DNA of 64,000 nt from contig NZ_JAVDYC010000001.1 of NCBI RefSeq assembly GCF_031458255.1, positions 3,233,001 through 3,297,000 on the forward strand, given 5' to 3'. The position numbers and the translations under genes are program-made. Source of the stretch: Catenuloplanes niger (lineage in GTDB: Bacteria > Actinomycetota > Actinomycetes > Mycobacteriales > Micromonosporaceae). Position 1 is the stretch's first letter. Each line of letters opens with the position of its first letter. Positions 34,138 to 42,182 of this stretch are shown here, in pieces. The notes under the pieces were generated by a model, which did no database searches, had not been told where the DNA came from, and saw only the letters and a program-made list of their open reading frames with translations.

Positions 34138-35769
34138 GTGGACGTCGACTCGATTCTGGTTTTTGTTCTCGTCACCGTCGCGGTGGCCGGCATGGTGCGG
34201 TGGGCCGCCGACCGGACCGGGATGCCGGCCGCCGCGCTGTTGACGCTGCTCGGCGTCGGGTACTCCCTGTTGCCCGGTCCGGACATCACACTCGACCCGG
34301 ACATCATCCTGACCTTCGTGTTGCCACCGCTGCTGTACAGCGCGGCCCTGGACTCGTCGATGCTGGCGATCCGCCGCAACCTGCGTACCGTGGTGAGCCT
34401 GTCGGTGGTCCTGGTCCTGCTCACCGCGTTGCTGATCGGCCTGGGCTTCGCCTGGTTCGTCCCCGGCGCCACCCTCGCCGCCGGCATCGCGGTGGGCGCG
34501 GCGGTCGCACCACCCGACCCGGTGGCCGCGCTGGCGGTCGGGCGCCGGGCGGGGCTGCCGCCCCGGATCGTCACGCTGGTCCAGGGCGAAGGGCTGCTCA
34601 ATGACGCCACCGCGCTGACCATTCTGAGCGTCGCGGTCGCCGCCGCCACGGGTGACGGGTTCTCCGCGCCGTCCGCGGTCGGCCAGTTCCTGGTCGCGGC
34701 CGCCGGCGGCGGGGCCGTGGGCGTGCTCGTCGCGTACGCCGTCCGGCTGCTGTCCCGGCCGTTGCGCGGCGACCCGATGCTGGCGAACGCGGTCTCGCTG
34801 GCCACCCCGTTCGGCGCCTACCTGCTCGCGGAACGGATGCACGTCTCCGGTGTGCTCGCGGTGGTCGTCGCCGGGCTGATCGTCGGTCACCACACGCCGC
34901 GCGCGGCCTCGGGCGCGGGCCGGCTGCAGACCAGCGCGGTCTGGCGGCTGGTCGACTTCCTGCTGGAGGGCTTCGTGTTCCTGCTGATCGGTCAGCAGCT
35001 GCCCGAGGTGGTGCGAGGACTCGCGGGATACGACACCGCCACGGTCGTCGTCGCGGCCGGCATCACGGTCGGCGTGGTGCTGCTGCTGCGGCCGCTGTGG
35101 CTGCTGCTCACCCTGCTGCTGCCCGGTGTGCTGCGTCCCCGGTGGAGTGCGGGACGGCCCGCCCGGCTGACCGGCCGAGAGGTCGTCGTGCTGAGCTGGG
35201 CCGGCACCCGGGGCGTGATCAGTCTCGCGGCGATCTTCACGCTGCCGCTGGTGACCGAGACCGGGGCCGAGTTCCCGGCGCGCGATCTGCTGCTGTTCTG
35301 CACGTTCGTCGTCGTACTCGTCACCCTGGTCGGTCAGGGTCTGACGTTCGCCCCGCTGGTCCGCCTGCTCGGGCTGCACGCGGACGACAACGACCAGGCC
35401 CGGCTGCGCAACGAGGCGCGGTCGGCCTCCGTCCGGGCCGCGCTCGTCACGCTCGACGAGCTGGAGGCGCAGGAGCACGACGACATCGAGGGCCACGTGA
35501 TCGACACGATGCGCGAGCAGCTCCGGGCCCGGCTGAACCGGTACCGGGACCGGCTCGTGCTGCTGCGGGACAACGACTCGGCCGACGCGCCGGTCTCGGC
35601 GATGTACGAGGCCGCGTTACACGTACGCCAGGTGGCACTGGACGCGCAGCGCGAGGAGCTGCTGCGCTGGCGGGACGCCGGACGGCTCTCCGACGAGGGC
35701 CTTCGCGTGCTGGAACGCGAGCTGGACCACGAGGAACGGCTGCTGCCGGACCGGCCGGCCCGCCGGTGA
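34138..35769 (+). CDS. CPA1-family Na+/H+ antiporter
   Basis: A 543-residue antiporter. The membrane domain (about 1-410, some 12 helices) includes FVLPPLLYSAALDSS, the ion-binding GAAVAPPDPVAALAVGR, VQGEGLLNDATALTIL and VVLSWAGTRGVISLAAIFTL. The ~120-residue C-terminal cytoplasmic tail is helical and charged (RNEARSASVRAALVTLDELEAQEH). It exchanges Na+ or other monovalent cations for protons in pH and salt homeostasis. The GTG at 34138 has a GAGGATGAGG ribosome-binding site. It ends 11 bases from the convergent response regulator. Confidence 0.92.
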   Translation: MDVDSILVFVLVTVAVAGMVRWAADRTGMPAAALLTLLGVGYSLLPGPDITLDPDIILTFVLPPLLYSAALDSSMLAIRRNLRTVVSLSVVLVLLTALLIGLGFAWFVPGATLAAGIAVGAAVAPPDPVAALAVGRRAGLPPRIVTLVQGEGLLNDATALTILSVAVAAATGDGFSAPSAVGQFLVAAAGGGAVGVLVAYAVRLLSRPLRGDPMLANAVSLATPFGAYLLAERMHVSGVLAVVVAGLIVGHHTPRAASGAGRLQTSAVWRLVDFLLEGFVFLLIGQQLPEVVRGLAGYDTATVVVAAGITVGVVLLLRPLWLLLTLLLPGVLRPRWSAGRPARLTGREVVVLSWAGTRGVISLAAIFTLPLVTETGAEFPARDLLLFCTFVVVLVTLVGQGLTFAPLVRLLGLHADDNDQARLRNEARSASVRAALVTLDELEAQEHDDIEGHVIDTMREQLRARLNRYRDRLVLLRDNDSADAPVSAMYEAALHVRQVALDAQREELLRWRDAGRLSDEGLRVLERELDHEERLLPDRPARR

Positions 35770-35780
35770 GGCACGCGCGC

Positions 35781-36416
35781 TCACGCGTTCAGGTACGCCA
35801 GTACCGCCAGCACCCGGCGGTTGTCGTCGTCCGAGGGCGGCAGGTCGAGCTTGGTCAGCATGTTGTTGATGTGCTTGCTCACCGCCTTCTCGGTGATTCG
35901 CAGTTTGGTCGCGATCGCGGCGTTGGAACGACCCTGCGCCATCTCGCCGAGCACCTCCCGCTCCCGCGCGGTGAGCACCGCCAGCGGCTCCCGGCGGGCG
36001 AGCAACTGCGAGATCACCTCGGGGTCCATGGCGGTGCCGCCGCCGGCCACCCGCTGCACCGCGTCGACGAACTCGCCGACGTCGGAGACACGGTCCTTGA
36101 GCAGGTAGCCGATGCCGCCGTGCGGGGTGCCGAGCAGTTCCCGGGCGTAGAGCGGCTCGACGTGCTGGGACAGCATCAGCACCGGCAGGCCGGGCACCCG
36201 GGTCCGGGCGGCGATCGCGGCCTGCAGCCCCTCGTCGGTGAAGGTGGGCGGCAGGCGGACGTCGAGCACGGCCACGTCCGGCCGGTGCTCGAGCAGCGCG
36301 GGCAGCAGCGCGGGACCGTTGTCGACGGCGGCGACGACGTCGAGGTCGAAGGCCCGCAGCAGCCGGGTCAGTCCGTCGCGGAGGAGTGCGTGGTCCTCGG
36401 CGATCACAACGCGCAC
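35781..36416 (-). CDS. NarL/LuxR-family response regulator
   Basis: A 211-residue regulator. The receiver has EDH, phosphoacceptor Asp in VAVLDVRLPPTF, Ser in MLSQHV and Lys in YLLKDRV. The C-terminal LuxR HTH (about 145-205) has LTAREREVLGEMAQGRSNAAIA and TEKAVSKHINNMLTKL. The GTG start overlaps the 3' end of the kinase gene by 13 bases, so the pair is one system. Target genes are not shown, but the neighbouring desaturase is a candidate. Confidence 0.92.
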   Translation of the reverse strand: MRVVIAEDHALLRDGLTRLLRAFDLDVVAAVDNGPALLPALLEHRPDVAVLDVRLPPTFTDEGLQAAIAARTRVPGLPVLMLSQHVEPLYARELLGTPHGGIGYLLKDRVSDVGEFVDAVQRVAGGGTAMDPEVISQLLARREPLAVLTAREREVLGEMAQGRSNAAIATKLRITEKAVSKHINNMLTKLDLPPSDDDNRRVLAVLAYLNA

Positions 36417-37675
36417 GGCAACTCCATGGTGAGCACGGTCGGACCCCCGCGTGGGCTGGACAGTTCGATCTTGCCATCGAAGGCGGCGAGGCGGCGTTCG
36501 ATGCCCTGCAACCCGGTCCCGCCGGAGGGGTCCGCGCCGCCCGTGCCGTCGTCGGTGACGACCATCCGCAGCACGCCGTCCTCGTACCGGGCGAGAACCG
36601 ATCCGTGCCGGGCGCGGCTGTGCCGGATGACGTTCGTCAGCGCCTCGGCGACGGCGAAGTACGCCGCGGACTCCAACGGCAGATCCGGCCGGGCCGGCAG
36701 TGCGATGTCGACGGTGACCGGGATCGGCAGGCTGAGCGCCAGCGCGCGCACCGCGCCGTCCAGCCCACGCTCGGCCAGCACCGGCGGGTAGATGCCACGG
36801 ACGAGGTCGCGCAGCTCGACCAGCGCGGCCCCGCTGGACGCCCGGGCCTCGGCGAGCAGCTTGTGCGCCTCCGCCGGGTCACGGTCGATCAGCCGGTCGG
36901 CCAGCCCGATCAGCATGCTCAGCGAGGCGAGCCGGGCCTGTGCGCCGTCGTGCAGGTCGCGCTCGATCCGGCGCAGCTCCGCCGCCTGGGCGTCCACCGT
37001 GCCGGCCCGGGTGACCGTCAGCTGGGTGACGCGCAGACGCAGCTCGGCGGCCTTGGTGGGCGCCAGCAGGACCCGGGCGAAGAGCGCGTCGACCCAGCGC
37101 AGCCACGGTGCCAGCCACAGCCCGGCGGCGAGGATGACCGCGCCCTGCGGCACGCAGACCAACCCGGCGACGAACGAGTCGACGGACCAGACCGCGCCGT
37201 AGCCGTACCAGCCGGTGCCGAGCCAGATCCACAACGGCGTCAGCGTCAGGCCCGCGATCCCGTACAGCGGCACCAGCACCCCGATCGCACCGAGCGCCAG
37301 CCCGATCACCGCGCCGGGCAACAGCCAGGCCACGTCGCGCCAGGTGGCCGGGTCCGTCACGGTCCAGCGGAAATGCTCCCAGCCGCCCGCAACCGCCCGG
37401 GCGGAAGGCGGCCGGTAGGGGCGGGTCACCAGCACCCCGGCCCGGGAGGCGAGCCGGCGCTCCAGATCGGCGCGCATGCGGATCACGGTCATCGTCCACG
37501 GGAACAGCGCCAGCCCGAGGTACGGTACCGGCGTCAGCGCCAGCGTCACCACGGCGACGACCAGCAGCAGCACGTTGGTGACCGCGAGGCCGATCGCCGC
37601 GAGACCGGCCAGCACGGCCCGCACGCCCCGCCACGTCCAGCGGCCCAGCCGCGCACCGCCACCGCGTCTCTTCAC
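36404..37675 (-). CDS. Sensor histidine kinase, HisKA_3 type, with polytopic membrane sensor
   Basis: A 423-residue kinase. About four membrane helices fill the first 200 residues (LAVTNVLLLVVAVVTLALTP, then LLPGAVIGLALGAIGVLVPL, LTLTPLWIWLG and LVCVPQGAVILAAGLWLAPW), like the putative sensor domain of actinobacterial DesK-like kinases. The phosphorylated His is in RRIERDLHDGAQARLASLSM. HATPase boxes are YFAVAEALTNVIRHSRA and GTGLQGIERRLAAFDG. The GTG at 37675 has GGGAG nine bases upstream. It is divergent from a fatty-acid desaturase 105 bases away, suggesting membrane-fluidity sensing (inference). Confidence 0.88.
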   Translation of the reverse strand: MKRRGGGARLGRWTWRGVRAVLAGLAAIGLAVTNVLLLVVAVVTLALTPVPYLGLALFPWTMTVIRMRADLERRLASRAGVLVTRPYRPPSARAVAGGWEHFRWTVTDPATWRDVAWLLPGAVIGLALGAIGVLVPLYGIAGLTLTPLWIWLGTGWYGYGAVWSVDSFVAGLVCVPQGAVILAAGLWLAPWLRWVDALFARVLLAPTKAAELRLRVTQLTVTRAGTVDAQAAELRRIERDLHDGAQARLASLSMLIGLADRLIDRDPAEAHKLLAEARASSGAALVELRDLVRGIYPPVLAERGLDGAVRALALSLPIPVTVDIALPARPDLPLESAAYFAVAEALTNVIRHSRARHGSVLARYEDGVLRMVVTDDGTGGADPSGGTGLQGIERRLAAFDGKIELSSPRGGPTVLTMELPCAL

Positions 37676-37780
37676 GGGCCTATGCTCCCTCGCCGGCGAG
37701 TGCGATGGTGGTGCTACCACCACCGGGCCGTGGGTCGTAGCGCTCCTGACGCGCCGCGTCCCGGACGGTGTGATGAACGT

Positions 37781-38836
37781 ATGACAACACTGGCGGTCGC
37801 GACCGTACCGAAGCCGCGGACCAAGACGGGCGGCAGCGACTTCGCCGTGCTGGCCCGGCGCATCAACGCGTCGGGTCTGCTGGAACGGCAGACCGGGCAC
37901 TACGTCGTCCGGATGGCCGTCGTCGCGCTCATGCTCGCCGGTGGCTGGACCGCGTTCTTCCTGATCGGCTCGTCCTGGTGGCAGCTGCTGACGGCGGCGT
38001 TCCTCGCCGTCACGTTCACCCAGATCGGGCTGCTCGCGCACGATCTCGCGCACCGGCAGGTGTTCCGCACCAAGCGGCCCGGTGAGATCGCCGGCCGGAT
38101 CGCCGGCAACCTCGGCATCGGGATGAGTTACGGCTGGTGGATGGACAAGCACACCCGCCACCACAACAACCCGAACCACGACGACCTCGACCCGGACGTC
38201 GCCCCCGAGGTGCTGATCTGGGCCACCGAGTCGGCCGTCGGGCGCCGTGGGCTGAAGAGTTTCATCGCCCGGCACCAGGCCGCGCTGTTCTTCCCGCTGA
38301 TCACGCTGCTCGCCGCGGACCTCAAGATCTCCAGCATCAAGGCCCTGCGCAACGGTACGATGAAACGCCCGCGCGTGGAGGCCACGCTGCTGATCATGCA
38401 CGCCGTCGGCTATCTCGCCGCGCTGCTGTTCGTGCTCTCCCCCGTGCAGGCCGTCGTGTTCCTGCTGGTGCACCAGGCCCTGTTCGGTCTCTACCTCGGC
38501 ATGACGTTCGCCCCGAACCACAAGGGCATGCCGCACCCCACCGGCGACGAGGACTTCCTCCGCAAGCAGGTGCTGACCTCCCGCAACGTCCGTGGCGGCC
38601 GGTTCACCGACGCGGCGCTGGGCGGGCTGAACTACCAGATCGAGCACCACCTGTTCCCCGGCATGCCGGCCCCGAACCTCCGCAAGGCCCAGCCGATCGT
38701 CCAGGCCTACTGCGCGGAGATCGGCGTCCCGTACGAGCAGACCAGCCTCGTCACGTCGTACCGCCAGGCACTGCAGTACCTGCACGAGGTGGGCGCCCCG
38801 GCCCGCGCCGAGCACGCGGCACGCACCGGACGGTGA
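37781..38836 (+). CDS. Membrane fatty-acid desaturase
   Basis: A 351-residue di-iron desaturase. The three histidine boxes are HDLAHRQ (about 87), KHTRHHNNPNH (about 123) and the C-terminal QIEHHLFPGMP (about 288); further His lie in TFAPNHKGMPH. Four hydrophobic segments lie between. The QxxHH third box is typical of front-end and acyl-CoA/acyl-lipid desaturases of actinobacteria (DesA3 relatives), which introduce double bonds to fluidise membranes. Positional specificity cannot be read. It lies divergent from a DesK-like two-component system. Confidence 0.9.
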   Translation: MTTLAVATVPKPRTKTGGSDFAVLARRINASGLLERQTGHYVVRMAVVALMLAGGWTAFFLIGSSWWQLLTAAFLAVTFTQIGLLAHDLAHRQVFRTKRPGEIAGRIAGNLGIGMSYGWWMDKHTRHHNNPNHDDLDPDVAPEVLIWATESAVGRRGLKSFIARHQAALFFPLITLLAADLKISSIKALRNGTMKRPRVEATLLIMHAVGYLAALLFVLSPVQAVVFLLVHQALFGLYLGMTFAPNHKGMPHPTGDEDFLRKQVLTSRNVRGGRFTDAALGGLNYQIEHHLFPGMPAPNLRKAQPIVQAYCAEIGVPYEQTSLVTSYRQALQYLHEVGAPARAEHAARTGR

Positions 38837-38850
38837 GTTCACGTGTGGAC

Positions 38851-38864
38851 GGCCCTTCGGGGCC
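38851..38864 (+). terminator. Small TTCG-loop hairpin after the desaturase gene
   Basis: GGCCC-TTCG-GGGCC, a stable tetraloop hairpin 14 bases past the desaturase stop; short and without a U-tract, so weak evidence. Confidence 0.4.
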
Positions 38865-38980
38865 CTCCGGGCGAGGCGCGCGCAGTACCGTCGGGAATGA
38901 CGGAGAACGTGACCGGCGACGATCCGCGCGAGCCGCACCGAGCGGCGGTCGCGATCCGGCCGGTCCGGAAGGAGACGACC

Positions 38981-39241
38981 GTGTCCGACAACGCTGAAAT
39001 GATCATCCGGTTCCATCCGGTGGGCGGTGAGGATGTCTCCGTGCTGACCAGTGACTTCTCCGGCCCGGACGAGGCGATCGAGGCGATCACCCGAGCCCTG
39101 GACGAGCGCCGCACCCTGGTTCTCACCCGCGCCAGGTACGACCGGGCGGCGGACGAGAACGCCGTACTCATCAATCTGGCCAACGTGGTGTCGGTCCGGG
39201 TGGCCGGCCAGGACAGCGCGGCGAGCGGGCAGTACCTGTAG
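38981..39241 (+). CDS. Small hypothetical protein (86 aa)
   Basis: An 86-residue soluble protein, VSDNAEMIIRFHPVGGEDV through DEAIEAITRALDERRTLVL to VLINLANVVSVRVAG. The strand-helix-strand pattern suggests a small alpha/beta fold, perhaps one that lines up with a partner protein. GGAAGGAG seven bases before the GTG at 38981 is a strong start signal. An upstream ATG (38897), just after a possible -10 box TACCGT (38886-38891), would add 28 low-similarity residues. No family recognised. Confidence 0.6.
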   Translation: MSDNAEMIIRFHPVGGEDVSVLTSDFSGPDEAIEAITRALDERRTLVLTRARYDRAADENAVLINLANVVSVRVAGQDSAASGQYL

Positions 39242-39262
39242 GACGGTGCCGGGTCCGGGACG

Positions 39263-39739
39263 TCAGGTGCGGGGTTCGCCGTGCGGCCGATGCCGACCGC
39301 ACCCGGCCCACCGGCCCACGCGCGTCCGCGCACCGGCGAACTCGGCGTCGTCCAGGGTTACCGTCAACTCGCCGCCGTCCAGGGCCGCCGTCAACTCGCG
39401 GCCGGCACGCGCGTCGTGATCGTCCGGCGCCGACCGTAACGCGTCGATCATTGACCGTTCCGCCGCCCGGCGCGCGGCGATGGCCCGCACCCAGCCGATG
39501 GCCTCGGCACCGTGCCCCGCGGCGTGCACCGGCGCGCGGCTCCACACCTCGACGAACACCGCCTTGGTGACCGCCACCGCCGACGCCGTGTTGCCGAGCT
39601 CCTCGCCGACCTGCCGGAACACCGCGCGGACCAGTTGGCGGTAGAGGCCGCGAAAGGCGATCCGGTCGCGTTCGGCGACACGCCTCAGCAGTCGATCGCA
39701 CACGTCGGCGGACGGCTCGCAGCGGAACGAGGACATCAT
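39263..39739 (-). CDS. ECF-sigma-like protein with region 2 only
   Basis: A 158-residue protein. Residues about 15-95 fit sigma region 2: AERDRIAFRGLYRQLVRAVF, VTKAVFVEVWSRAP, and AIGWVRAIAARRAAERSMID, where ECF factors contact core polymerase and the -10 element. The remaining 60 residues are acidic, then Arg/His-rich, with no region 4 helix-turn-helix. GGGAGAA precedes the ATG. It may be a degenerate sigma factor, or a regulator that binds core RNA polymerase without recognising a -35 element. Confidence 0.65.
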   Translation of the reverse strand: MMSSFRCEPSADVCDRLLRRVAERDRIAFRGLYRQLVRAVFRQVGEELGNTASAVAVTKAVFVEVWSRAPVHAAGHGAEAIGWVRAIAARRAAERSMIDALRSAPDDHDARAGRELTAALDGGELTVTLDDAEFAGARTRVGRWAGCGRHRPHGEPRT

Positions 39740-40584
39740 TCGGTTCTCCCGCGGTCAAATCTTCTGCACGAGACAACCGCCGGGGTCCGGAGCGGCCTTT
39801 CAGGACCCGTCCAGGTAGGCACCGGGGAGTCCGGGTCGCAGTCGACCACGCGGGTGATCACCCGGACGGGCACCCACGGTGACCAAAAAAAGGGGGGCTG
39901 GGCTCCGGACATCGCTGTCCGGAGCCCGCCTCCCCCTTGCTTGAGCAAAGTCATTCGCCCGCGGCCGGCGCCGGTCTCGTCACGCGGCGGACCGTCGATC
40001 GGCGGCGCGTCGCGCCAGGTACATCCGCACCGCTCCGGCGACGTTCCGCAACCCCGGTGAGCCATGGCGTCGTGGTGCGTGGAGATGCGATCAGACCGAT
40101 GACGGCGACCACGCCGGACGGATCGGTGCCGCCGATCGCCGTCGACGGGCACCGCTCGGCTCTCCGGTCCGCCGTGGCAGCCCGGCCGGGCGCGACGTCT
40201 CCGGTAGCGCCGTACCGCGTGGTGGAACGGCGTCATGCGGTTGCGGGAATCGGCGCGGGTGTGCCATCGACATCGGCTCTCTCCGGGACAGGCGCATCCA
40301 TGGTGGTGCGAACTCTGTCACCGGGGTCCGGGGTGGCCCGCCCAGCATACGTCGCTCGGTGATGGAACACATCCCCTTGGTGAGCATCCGCAACGATCGG
40401 GTACCGCGCTTCCTCGTACCCGAGATTCCGGGGGCGTAGGGTTGGCGCAACCGCCGTCGAGGAATCACCACTCTCCTCCCTGCGTCATTCGACGTCACGG
40501 CCTCATGACGGGCGAGGTATCGGAGGCGGCATCCATGGGCCCGGTTGCCCCGACCCACCCGGTTCCGTCACATCGGGTGCCGCG
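39740..40584. other. Gene-poor stretch of ~840 bases
   Basis: I see no protein-coding gene here. Open frames on both strands are Arg/Pro-rich without fold signatures. A strong intrinsic terminator oriented for minus-strand transcription sits at 39885-39927, with no recognisable minus-strand gene to its right. That leaves room for an untranslated RNA or an unrecognised small gene between about 39930 and 40580. Confidence 0.45.
39885..39927 (-). terminator. Orphan intrinsic terminator, minus strand
   Basis: A perfect 12-bp stem (GGGCTCCGGACA, loop TCGC, and its complement) at 39900-39927 is followed on the minus strand by C6 then T7. It is the most canonical rho-independent terminator in the window, yet no minus-strand gene is recognised upstream of it. 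Confidence 0.8.
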
Positions 40585-41322
40585 ATGAACACGGAACGTC
40601 GCGTATTCCTGTGGACCCGGGTGGCTGCGCTCGCGGACGGCACGCCGATCACCGTCGGGCACGTCAGCCGCGTGGCGGCGTCCGTGGCCGGCACCGACAG
40701 CGTGGCGCTCGTCCTGTGGCTCACCAGCACCCCGCGCGAGATGCTGTTCGCCAGCGACACCCTCGCCTCGGCCGTCGAGGAGATGGCGCTGACGGTCGGT
40801 GAGGGGCCCTGTGCGGACGCCTGCGCCGGCTCACTCGTCCTCGTTCCAGACCTCGCCACGGCGGAGTACGCGGCCCGCTGGCCGGTCTTCACGCCGGCCG
40901 CCGTGGCCGCCGGCGTGCGCGCGGTCTTCTCGCTGCCGTTGCGGATCGGCGGCATCCGGCTGGGCAGCATGAACCTCTACCGGCAGCAGCCGGGCGGGCT
41001 GGCCGGCGAGCAGCTCAGCGACGCCCTCGCCCTCGCGGACGCGGCCTGCCTGCTGCTGCTCGACTCCGCCAAGGCCGTCCCGGGCGGGCCGGAGCTGCCC
41101 GGCGACCCGCCGCGTCCCTGGGACGGTCCGCGACACCCCGAGGTGCACCAGGCCACCGGCATGATCACCGTGCAGCTCGGGGTCACCGCCGCGGTCGCCT
41201 TCGCCCGGCTGCGCGCCTACGCTTTCGCCCACGACCGGCGGCTGCGCGACGTGGCACGGGACGTGGTGAACCGACGGCTGAGGTTCGACGCCGGAACCGG
41301 GGGAAATCCGGATGACAACTGA
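40585..41322 (+). CDS. GAF-ANTAR RNA-binding regulator
   Basis: A 245-residue regulator. GAF domain (about 20-150): GTDSVALVLWLTSTPREMLF, EMALTVGEGPCADAC, RWPVFTPAAVAAGVRAVFSL and IGGIRLGSMNLYRQQ. The ANTAR domain (about 188-240) has EVHQATGMITVQLGVTAAVA and RLRAYAFAHDRRLRDVARDV. Such proteins bind small signals and antiterminate transcription by holding RNA hairpins. The start lacks a clear ribosome-binding site. It is followed by a second GAF-ANTAR gene 62 bases on. Confidence 0.88.
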   Translation: MNTERRVFLWTRVAALADGTPITVGHVSRVAASVAGTDSVALVLWLTSTPREMLFASDTLASAVEEMALTVGEGPCADACAGSLVLVPDLATAEYAARWPVFTPAAVAAGVRAVFSLPLRIGGIRLGSMNLYRQQPGGLAGEQLSDALALADAACLLLLDSAKAVPGGPELPGDPPRPWDGPRHPEVHQATGMITVQLGVTAAVAFARLRAYAFAHDRRLRDVARDVVNRRLRFDAGTGGNPDDN

Positions 41323-41384
41323 CCGGGACGGCACGCGCCGTTCCCAGCGCACACGAAGATCTACTGTGACGAGGTTGAGTGAGC

Positions 41385-42104
41385 ATGGCTGCTGACATCG
41401 CCCTGACCGACGTGTTCGTCGAGCTGGCGGACACGCTCGTCGACGACTTCGACATGGCCGAGTTCCTGCACGTGCTGACGGAACGCTGCGTGCAGGTGCT
41501 CGACGTCTCGGCGGCCGGGCTGTTGCTGACCGACGATCAAGGCAGCCTGCAGGTGGTGGCCGCGTCCTCGGAGCGGACCCGGCTGCTGGAGCTGTTCCAG
41601 TTGCAGTCCGACGCGGGTCCGTGCCTGGACTGTTTCCGCACCGGCGAGGCCGTGTCCGCCGCCGACCTGACCACCACCTCGTCCTGGCCGGCGTTCACCG
41701 CGCGAGCCGCCGAGGCCGGCTTCGTGTCCGTGCACGCGCTGCCCATGCGCCTGCGCAACGAGGTGATCGGCGCGCTGAACCTGTTCGACGTCCGGCCGGG
41801 CACGCTCGACCGGACCCGGCAGCGTCTCGGCCAGGCGCTCGCCGACATCGCCACCATCGGGTTGTTGCAGCATCGCGCCATCCGGCGCCGCGACACGCTC
41901 ACCGAGCAGCTGCAGACGGCGCTGAACAGCCGGGTGCTGATCGAGCAGGCCAAGGGCGTGGTGGCGGAGCGCCACGCGGTCGACATGGCACAGGCGTTCA
42001 CGATGATGCGCGCGCAGGCCCGGCGAAGCAATCAGCGGCTGTCCAACCTGGCCGAGGCCATCGTGGAGGGAACCGCGACCATCGCCGGGGAACCGACGGC
42101 CTGA
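41385..42104 (+). CDS. Second GAF-ANTAR regulator
   Basis: A 239-residue regulator with GAF (LTDVFVELADTLVDDFDMAE, LFQLQSDAGPCLDCFRTGE, SWPAFTARAAEAGFVSVHAL, MRLRNEVIGALNLF) and ANTAR (LQTALNSRVLIEQAKGVVAE, AFTMMRAQARRSNQRLSNLA). It is a better match to the family than its upstream neighbour. A possible -10 (TACTGT at 41362-41367) and ACGAGG precede the start. The ATG at 41385 is chosen; an in-frame GTG lies at 41379. The intact TLTEQLQTAL-to-ANTAR junction shows what the two GAF genes at 30-31 kb have lost. Confidence 0.9.
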   Translation: MAADIALTDVFVELADTLVDDFDMAEFLHVLTERCVQVLDVSAAGLLLTDDQGSLQVVAASSERTRLLELFQLQSDAGPCLDCFRTGEAVSAADLTTTSSWPAFTARAAEAGFVSVHALPMRLRNEVIGALNLFDVRPGTLDRTRQRLGQALADIATIGLLQHRAIRRRDTLTEQLQTALNSRVLIEQAKGVVAERHAVDMAQAFTMMRAQARRSNQRLSNLAEAIVEGTATIAGEPTA

Positions 42105-42182
42105 CCGGGCGCACCGACGCCAGGTCCCGGCCCGGCCGCGGTCAGCTTCGACTCGGCCGCGGTCAGCCCCGGCGCGCCGCCG

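Noticed and set aside
36386-37780. Long upstream extension of the desaturase frame
   Set aside because: It is antisense to the histidine kinase and Arg/Gln-rich; the desaturase family starts at about 37781.
40091-40558. 155-codon minus-strand open frame upstream of the orphan terminator
   Set aside because: The composition is Arg/Pro-rich, there is no ribosome-binding site and no strand-helix pattern; an RNA is the better explanation if anything is transcribed.
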